Assembly (NCBI RefSeq): GCF_002968285.2
Contig: NZ_CP134400.1
Span: 62,001 to 126,000, forward strand
DNA from: Mycobacterium sp. ITM-2016-00318
Lineage (GTDB): Bacteria; Actinomycetota; Actinomycetes; Mycobacteriales; Mycobacteriaceae
Reading direction: 5' to 3'
Length of the DNA stretch: 64,000 nucleotides
Shown: piece by piece, positions 58,829 to 64,000 of the stretch
How positions within the stretch are numbered: the first letter of the stretch is position 1
How the letters are laid out: each line of letters begins with the position of its first letter
Notes under the pieces: generated by a model
What the model was told of the DNA's origin: nothing
Database searches by the model: none
The model's input: only the letters and a program-made list of their open reading frames with translations
Position numbers and translations under genes: made by a program

Positions 58829-60454
58829 TTGACCGATCAGCCCCATCTCGCGAGACGGCAGAACTGGAGTAACCAGTTGGCCCGCCACGCCTTGATGCAG
58901 CCCGAGGCGACGGCGCTGCGCCATCTGGGCCGCACGACCACCTGGGCTGAGCTCGACCGCCGGGTTTCGGCGCTCGCGGGCGCGCTGCACCGTCGCGGCG
59001 TCCGGTTCGGCGACCGGGTACTGATACTGATGCTGAACCGGACCGAGTTCATCGAGAGCTTCCTTGCCGCCAATCGGCTCGGCGCCATTGCCGTTCCGGT
59101 CAACTTCCGGATGACCCCGCCCGAAATCGCCTTTTTGGTCAGCGACTGCGACGCCGCGGTGATGGTCGCCGAGCCCGTGCTGGCGAAGGTGGCCACGGCG
59201 GTCCGTGGGCTGGAACTTAAGCTGGAAACGATCATCGTCGCGGACTCGCCCACCGACGACGACGTGCTGGGCTACGAGGACCTGCTGACCGAGGCCGGCG
59301 AACCCGCACCGCCGGCGGACATCCCCGACGATTCACCCGCGCTGATCATGTACACCTCGGGCACGACGGGCCGTCCCAAGGGCGCGGTGCTCACCCACAA
59401 CAACCTCGCCGGCCAGGCGATGACGTTCCTGTTCACCAACGGCGCCGATATCAACAACGACGTCGGCTTCATCGGCGTCCCGCTGTTCCACATCGCCGGT
59501 ATCGGCAACATGATCATCGGGCTGCTGCTCGGCCTGCCGACCGTCGTGTATCCGCTCGGCGACTTCGATCCCGGCGCGCTGCTCGACGTACTCGCGGCCG
59601 AGAAGGTGACCGGCATCTTCCTGGTGCCCGCGCAGTGGCAGGCCGTCTGCGCCGAACAGAAGGCCAACCCGCGCAACTTGCGGCTGCGCGTGCTGTCCTG
59701 GGGCGCGGCACCCGCGTCGGACACGCTGCTGCGAGCGATGTCCGAGACGTTCCCGGGCACCCAGATCCTCGCGGCGTTCGGCCAGACCGAGATGTCACCG
59801 GTGACGTGCATGTTGTTGGGAGACGACGCAATTCGCAAACTCGGCTCCGTCGGCAAGGTCATTCCGACGGTCAGCGCGCGGGTCGTCGACGACGACATGA
59901 ACGATGTGCCCGTCGGCCAGGTCGGCGAGATCGTCTACCGGGCGCCGACGCTGATGGAAGGCTATTGGAACAACCCGAAGGCGACCGCGGAGGCGTTCGC
60001 CGGTGGCTGGTTCCACTCCGGCGACCTGGTGCGCCAGGACGAGGAGGGCTACATCTGGGTGGTCGACCGGAAGAAGGACATGATCATCTCCGGCGGTGAG
60101 AACATCTACTGCGCCGAGGTCGAGAACGTCCTCGCCGCCCATCCGGCGATCCTCGAGGTGGCCGTCATCGGGCGAACCCACGAGAAGTGGGGTGAGGTGC
60201 CCGTCGCCGTCGTGGTCCAGCGCGCGGTGTCGGAAAATGCCCTCGCGCTCGCTGATCTAGACGAATTTCTGACCGGTCGGCTGGCGCGGTACAAGCATCC
60301 GAAGCACCTGGAGATCGTCGACGCCCTACCCCGCAACCCGGCTGGCAAAGTACTGAAAACGGAACTGAGAAACCGGTTCGGAACCCAGAAATCAACTGAC
60401 GCTGACGAAAGATCTTCTGCCCCAACGGTTTCTGCAGCCGGGGCAGAAAGTTAA
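58829..60454 (+). CDS. fadD5: fatty-acyl-CoA/AMP synthetase FadD5
   Basis: A 541-residue ANL-family ligase. The AMP-binding motif YTSGTTGRPKGAVLTHN is at about residue 173-189, with FGQTEMSP, YWNNPKATAEAF, SGDLVRQDEEGY, SGGENIY and the catalytic Lys in NPAGKVLKTEL (about K507). It activates fatty acids (as CoA esters) that the Mce1 system imports. TTG at 58829 is preceded by GGGAG at a spacing of 8 nt. First gene of the mce1 operon in M. tuberculosis. The C-terminal Ser/Ala-rich end is a species-specific tail. Confidence 0.94.
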   Translation: MTDQPHLARRQNWSNQLARHALMQPEATALRHLGRTTTWAELDRRVSALAGALHRRGVRFGDRVLILMLNRTEFIESFLAANRLGAIAVPVNFRMTPPEIAFLVSDCDAAVMVAEPVLAKVATAVRGLELKLETIIVADSPTDDDVLGYEDLLTEAGEPAPPADIPDDSPALIMYTSGTTGRPKGAVLTHNNLAGQAMTFLFTNGADINNDVGFIGVPLFHIAGIGNMIIGLLLGLPTVVYPLGDFDPGALLDVLAAEKVTGIFLVPAQWQAVCAEQKANPRNLRLRVLSWGAAPASDTLLRAMSETFPGTQILAAFGQTEMSPVTCMLLGDDAIRKLGSVGKVIPTVSARVVDDDMNDVPVGQVGEIVYRAPTLMEGYWNNPKATAEAFAGGWFHSGDLVRQDEEGYIWVVDRKKDMIISGGENIYCAEVENVLAAHPAILEVAVIGRTHEKWGEVPVAVVVQRAVSENALALADLDEFLTGRLARYKHPKHLEIVDALPRNPAGKVLKTELRNRFGTQKSTDADERSSAPTVSAAGAES

Positions 60455-60548
60455 CTGGCGGGGGTGCGTTTGCTAACGGTTCTAGGCACAATCCGACGGA
60501 TGCGGTGCAACGCGCGGGGAGCATCGTGTACATTCCTGTGGTCCGCCT

Positions 60549-60563
60549 TACTACCAGTCAGTA
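60549..60563. promoter_or_regulatory. inverted repeat in the fadD5-yrbE1A spacer
   Basis: TACT-ACCAGTC-AGTA (60549-60563) is an inverted repeat in the 206-nt spacer before yrbE1A. Such an interval can hold an internal promoter for the permease/mce genes. No clear -10/-35 pair or further gene could be recognised in this spacer. Confidence 0.35.
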
Positions 60564-60660
60564 GGGAGACGGTGGTCACAGACAGGGGTTCAGTGCAAGG
60601 AGGGGGCGTGCGACAGGTATTGCCGTGCGGCCACGTCGGCCTGAGCGTGGGAGCGCGCCG

Positions 60661-61461
60661 GTGACGGCCACGCAGCAAGGGCTCGGCGGCTACGTCGCCA
60701 ATCAGACCCGGCCTGCGTTGGAAGCAGTGGGCGGGTTCGTCCGCATGTGCGTGCTGACGGGCAAGGCGCTGGCTCGGCGCGATTTCCAGTGGCGGGAGTT
60801 CATCCTGCAGAGCTGGTTCCTCTTCAAGGTCTCCTTCCTGCCTACGCTCGCCGTTTCCATCCCTCTGACGGTGCTGCTCATCTTCACCCTCAACATCCTG
60901 TTGACGGAGTTCGGCGCGGCCGACATCTCCGGTGCGGGCGCGGCACTGGCCGCCGTCACTCAGCTGGGGCCGCTGGTCACCGTGCTCGTCGTCGCAGGCG
61001 CCGGATCGACGGCCATCTGCGCCGACCTCGGCGCCCGCACCATCCGCGAAGAGATCGACGCCCTCGAAGTGCTCGGCATCGATCCGATCCACCGGCTCGT
61101 GGTGCCGCGCGTGGTCGCGTCGACGTTCGTGGCTCTTCTGCTCAACGGCGCCGTGATCACCATCGGCCTCGTCGGCGGTTTCATCTTCGGCGTCTATCTG
61201 CAGAACGTGTCTGCGGGCGCCTACGTGTCCACGCTGACGCTCGTCACGGGACTGCCCGAGGTGCTGATCTCGGTCATCAAAGCCACCACGTTCGGCTTGA
61301 TCGCCGGCCTGGTCGGCTGCTACCGCGGTCTCACCGTCGCAGGCGGCGCCAAGGGCGTCGGCACCGCGGTGAACGAGACGCTTGTGCTCTGCGTCATCGC
61401 GCTGTTCGCGGTCAACGTCGTGCTCACCACCATCGGTGTCCGGTTCGGCACGGGGAGTTGA
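60661..61461 (+). CDS. yrbE1A: Mce1 permease subunit YrbE1A
   Basis: A 266-residue MlaE-family permease, one of two forming the inner-membrane channel of the Mce1 lipid importer. The family core ELGARTIREEIDALEVLGIDPIHRLVVPR is present as DLGARTIREEIDALEV and LGIDPIHRLVVPRV. The N-terminus LGGYVANQTRPALEAVGGF matches YrbE1A as remembered, supporting GTG 60661. Five or six transmembrane helices. Its stop is 1 nt from yrbE1B. Confidence 0.95.
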   Translation: MTATQQGLGGYVANQTRPALEAVGGFVRMCVLTGKALARRDFQWREFILQSWFLFKVSFLPTLAVSIPLTVLLIFTLNILLTEFGAADISGAGAALAAVTQLGPLVTVLVVAGAGSTAICADLGARTIREEIDALEVLGIDPIHRLVVPRVVASTFVALLLNGAVITIGLVGGFIFGVYLQNVSAGAYVSTLTLVTGLPEVLISVIKATTFGLIAGLVGCYRGLTVAGGAKGVGTAVNETLVLCVIALFAVNVVLTTIGVRFGTGS

Positions 61462-61462
61462 C

Positions 61463-62332
61463 GTGAGCACGACGAACGTTCTCAAGGCCCGCTTCCCCCG
61501 CGGCTACGCGCGCACCGAGAAGCTGGCCGGTGCACCGGCGCGCTTCCTCGACAGCGTCGGCCACGTCGCGTGGTTCGTCGTCACCGCGATCGGCTCCATC
61601 GGCCACGCGCTGAGGTACTACCGCAAGGAAACCCTGCGGCTGATCGCCGAGATCGGGATGGGCACCGGCGCCATGGCGGTCGTCGGCGGCACCGTCGCCA
61701 TCGTCGGCTTCGTCACCCTGTCGGGGTCATCCCTCGTCGCGATCCAGGGTTTCGCGTCGCTCGGCAACATCGGTGTCGAGGCGTTCACCGGGTTCTTTGC
61801 CGCGATGATCAACGTGCGCATCGCCGCGCCGGTCGTCGCGGGGCAGGCGCTGGCGGCCACCGTCGGCGCGGGCGCCACAGCGGAACTCGGCGCCATGCGG
61901 ATCAGCGAGGAGATCGACGCCCTCGAGGTGATGGGCATCAAGTCCATCTCGTATCTGGTCTCCACCCGCATCATGGCCGGCTTCGTGGTGATCATCCCGC
62001 TCTACGCGATGGCGATCATCATGTCGTTCCTGTCGGCTCAGGTGACGACGACCTTCTTCTACGGTCAGTCGATCGGCACCTACGAGCACTACTTCCGGAC
62101 GTTCCTTCGCCCGGACGACGTGTTCTGGTCCTTCGTGCAGGCGATCATCATCTCGGTGATCGTCATGCTCAACCACTGCTACTACGGCTACTTCGCCAGC
62201 GGCGGACCGGTAGGCGTCGGCGAGGCCGTCGGCCGGTCGATGCGCGCCTCACTTGTCGCAATCGTGTGTGTTGTCCTGTTCGCATCGTTGGCGCTGTACG
62301 GCACCGACCCGAACTTCAACCTCACGGTGTAG
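61463..62332 (+). CDS. yrbE1B: Mce1 permease subunit YrbE1B
   Basis: A 289-residue MlaE-family permease and partner of YrbE1A. It has the ISEEIDALEVMGIKSISYLVSTR motif (the EQ-like loop contacting the ATPase MceG) and about five helices. The last residues (YGTDPNFNLTV) are typical. GTG at 61463 is at the right place for the family length of 289. The ATPase partner is encoded elsewhere. Confidence 0.95.
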   Translation: MSTTNVLKARFPRGYARTEKLAGAPARFLDSVGHVAWFVVTAIGSIGHALRYYRKETLRLIAEIGMGTGAMAVVGGTVAIVGFVTLSGSSLVAIQGFASLGNIGVEAFTGFFAAMINVRIAAPVVAGQALAATVGAGATAELGAMRISEEIDALEVMGIKSISYLVSTRIMAGFVVIIPLYAMAIIMSFLSAQVTTTFFYGQSIGTYEHYFRTFLRPDDVFWSFVQAIIISVIVMLNHCYYGYFASGGPVGVGEAVGRSMRASLVAIVCVVLFASLALYGTDPNFNLTV

Positions 62333-62335
62333 CGC

Positions 62336-63637
62336 ATGACGGCCCCACTGAACGCTCCGCGCACACCGCCGTACAAGTTGGCCGGTTTGGTGCTCACGCT
62401 GCTGACGATCGTGGCGATCGTGTTGGTGTACCTGCAGTTCCGCGGCGACTTCCTGCCGCGCGAAGAGGTGACGATGATGTCCGCCCGCGCAGGCCTCGTG
62501 ATGGATCCGGGTTCCAAAGTCACCTACAACGGGGTCGAGATCGGACGGGTGTCCGAGGTCAGCGAGGTTTCGGTCGGCGACGACACGCGGGCCAAGATCC
62601 TGCTCGAGATCGACAAGAAGTACCTGAACCTGATCCCGAAGAACGTCGACGCGAAGATCAGCGCAACGACGGTGTTCGGCAACAAGTACGTCTCGTTCAC
62701 GTCGCCGAAGAACCCGAGCCCTCAGCGGATCACGTCGGCCGACGTGATCGACGCGACCCACGTGACGACCGAGTTCAACACCCTCTTCGAGACGATCACC
62801 TCGATTTCGGAGAAGGTCGACCCGATCAAGCTGAACCAGACGCTCAGCGCGACCGCGCAGGCTCTGCAGGGCCTCGGCGAGCGGTTCGGTCAGTCGATCA
62901 TCAACGGCAACGAGATCCTCGGCGACCTCAACCCGAGGATGCCGCAGATCCGCCGCGACAACCAGTTGCTCGCCGACCTCGGCGACGTGTACGCCGACGC
63001 CGCACCCGATCTGTTCGACGGGCTGGAGAACGCCGTCACCACTGCGCGCACGCTGAACGAGAATCAGGGCAACATCGACGCCGCGTTGATGGCCTCGATC
63101 GGATTCGGCAACGTCGGCGCCGAGATCTTCGAGAAGAGCGGCCCATACTTGATCCGCGGCGCCGAGGACCTGCTGCCGACGTCGGCACTGCTCGACGAAT
63201 ACAGCCCCGCGCTGTACTGCACGATCCGTAACTACCACGACGTCGAGCCCAGGGTCGCGGCGTCGCTCGGCGGCAACGGCTACTCGCTCAACACCCACTC
63301 GCTGGTGCTGGGTGCGAGCAACGCCTACGTCTACCCGGACAACCTGCCCCGCGTGAACGCCCGCGGTGGTCCAGAGGGCAGACCCGGCTGCTGGCAGCCC
63401 GTGACAAGGGACCTCTGGCCGAACCCGTACCTGGTGATGGACACCGGTGCGTCGATCGCGCCGTACAACCACATCGAGCTTGCGTCGCCGTTCGGCTGCG
63501 CGGGCCTGCCGCCCTGCCTGCTGCCGATCGTCATTCCCACGTTGCCTGTGCCGCTGGTCGCCGCCGCGCCCCTCATCACTCCGGGCATCGAATACGTCTG
63601 GGGCCGTCAGTTCGGGGAGCACACGATCAACCCATGA
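62336..63637 (+). CDS. mce1A: Mce-family protein Mce1A
   Basis: A 433-residue Mce protein. One N-terminal membrane helix (LAGLVLTLLTIVAIVLVYLQF, residues about 14-34) is followed by the MlaD/MCE beta-barrel domain (about 38-125; GSKVTYNGVEIGRVSEV), then the long helical region that builds the periplasmic tunnel and a C-terminal extracellular domain. It carries fatty acids from the outer side to the YrbE channel. ATG follows yrbE1B by 3 nt. Confidence 0.95.
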   Translation: MTAPLNAPRTPPYKLAGLVLTLLTIVAIVLVYLQFRGDFLPREEVTMMSARAGLVMDPGSKVTYNGVEIGRVSEVSEVSVGDDTRAKILLEIDKKYLNLIPKNVDAKISATTVFGNKYVSFTSPKNPSPQRITSADVIDATHVTTEFNTLFETITSISEKVDPIKLNQTLSATAQALQGLGERFGQSIINGNEILGDLNPRMPQIRRDNQLLADLGDVYADAAPDLFDGLENAVTTARTLNENQGNIDAALMASIGFGNVGAEIFEKSGPYLIRGAEDLLPTSALLDEYSPALYCTIRNYHDVEPRVAASLGGNGYSLNTHSLVLGASNAYVYPDNLPRVNARGGPEGRPGCWQPVTRDLWPNPYLVMDTGASIAPYNHIELASPFGCAGLPPCLLPIVIPTLPVPLVAAAPLITPGIEYVWGRQFGEHTINP

Positions 63638-64000
63638 AAATCACCGGTACCGCCATCAAGCTCGGCATCTTCGCGTTGGTGCTGCTGCTGTTCACCGCGA
63701 TCATCATCGTGGTGTTCGGTCAGATGCGTTTCGACCGCACGACCGGTTACTCGGCAATCTTCAGCAATGCCAGCGGTCTGCGCGCCGGCCAGTTCGTCCG
63801 GGCATCCGGCGTGGAGGTCGGCAAGGTCTCCAAGGTCGAGATCCAGGACGGCGGACGGGTGGCGAAGGTCGACTTCAAGGTCGAACGCGACCTGCAGCTG
63901 TTCCAGGGCACGACGGCGTCGATCCGCTACCTGAACCTGATCGGCGACCGCTACCTGGAGCTCAAGCGTGGCGACGACAACAAGCGTCTGCCCGGCGGCT
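63634..64000 (+). CDS. mce1B: Mce-family protein Mce1B (5' part)
   Basis: The first roughly 122 codons of the next Mce gene; the rest lies beyond the window. ATG overlaps the mce1A stop (ATGA). The start MKITGTAIKLGIFALVLLLF is a signal-anchor helix, followed by the MCE domain motif SNASGLRAGQFVRASGVEVG and SIRYLNLIGDRYLEL. This is Mce1B by order. Confidence 0.94.
   Translation, partial: MKITGTAIKLGIFALVLLLFTAIIIVVFGQMRFDRTTGYSAIFSNASGLRAGQFVRASGVEVGKVSKVEIQDGGRVAKVDFKVERDLQLFQGTTASIRYLNLIGDRYLELKRGDDNKRLPGG

Noticed and set aside
60464..60664. 66-codon frame in the fadD5-yrbE1A spacer
   Set aside because: The sequence is basic and lacks a ribosome site; the YrbE1A start fits the known family better.
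61570..63231. 553-codon plus-strand frame across yrbE1B and mce1A
   Set aside because: It is a +1 frame of two well-defined genes; the product is Arg/Asp-rich without fold.

Overview
The window is a high-GC stretch of a mycobacterial chromosome, most likely from a rapid-growing Mycolicibacterium-type species. The basis is PE, PPE, Esx, EspG and EccB/EccC proteins, a complete start of an mce1 operon, an Mce1R-like regulator, mycobacterial methyltransferases and many GTG/TTG starts with 4-nt ATGA/GTGA overlaps. From roughly 22.9 kb onward the gene content follows, from memory, the M. tuberculosis Rv0144-Rv0170 block (TetR, two SAM methyltransferases, aldehyde dehydrogenase, SDR, quinone oxidoreductase; ptpB, fadE2; pnt genes; TetR; Rv0164; mce1R; fadD5; yrbE1AB; mce1AB). 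Extra genes are interspersed, including a fructose PTS that M. tuberculosis lacks.

Region 1 (1-12.9 kb, all minus strand) is a type VII secretion locus. Read 5' to 3' it starts with a 49-codon gene, then a DUF4226-like protein, an EspC-like protein, a YbaB-like protein, an EspK/EspB-like protein and an EspL-like protein. These are followed by eccC split in two, PE, PPE, two Esx proteins, EspG, EccB and the start of an EspI-like gene. The Esx pair, EspG and EccB look most like ESX-2 (EsxD, EsxC, EspG2, EccB2). Two things are unusual: EccC is cut between its membrane part and its three ATPase domains, and eccB lies after espG rather than before eccC.

Region 2 (12.9-19 kb) is a fructose phosphotransferase regulon: fruR-fruK-fruA-ptsH on the minus strand, and ptsI diverging from a near-consensus promoter that predicts a leaderless mRNA. 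Region 3 (19-32.6 kb) holds a pirin, a FUSC exporter with its TetR, and the methyltransferase/ALDH/SDR/quinone reductase run. A HAD hydrolase, a further methyltransferase, an NTF2-like protein, a DUF456 membrane protein and an LLM flavin oxidoreductase follow.

Region 4 (32.6-38.4 kb) is a carotenoid end-group cassette: a CrtU-like FAD enzyme and a CruF-like hydratase on one strand, and a CruG-like glycosyltransferase and CrtD/CrtI-like desaturase on the other. A CDP-alcohol phosphatidyltransferase follows. Region 5 (38.5-44.6 kb) holds a YihY/BrkB protein and a 1505-residue CtpI-like P-type ATPase bracketed by two small membrane proteins that share an EWPV-containing helix. Region 6 (44.6-57 kb) has ptpB-fadE2 and a DUF1348 gene frameshifted by a short GC-rich repeat. 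It also has a NarL-type two-component system, an IS110-family insertion sequence, an acyl-CoA dehydrogenase with the pnt transhydrogenase genes (pntA fused), small proteins and a TetR regulator. Region 7 (57-64 kb) is the mce1 lipid-import region: Rv0164-like protein, mce1R, fadD5, yrbE1A, yrbE1B, mce1A and the start of mce1B.

Recurrent non-coding features include three large composite hairpins at gene ends, two copies of a roughly 36-bp CTGGGGG[T/C]ACC repeat inside coding sequences, a 2 x 32-bp tandem repeat, and several perfect palindromes upstream of regulated genes. No tRNA, rRNA or CRISPR array was seen. Comparisons with named proteins of M. tuberculosis or M. smegmatis are from memory, not from a search.
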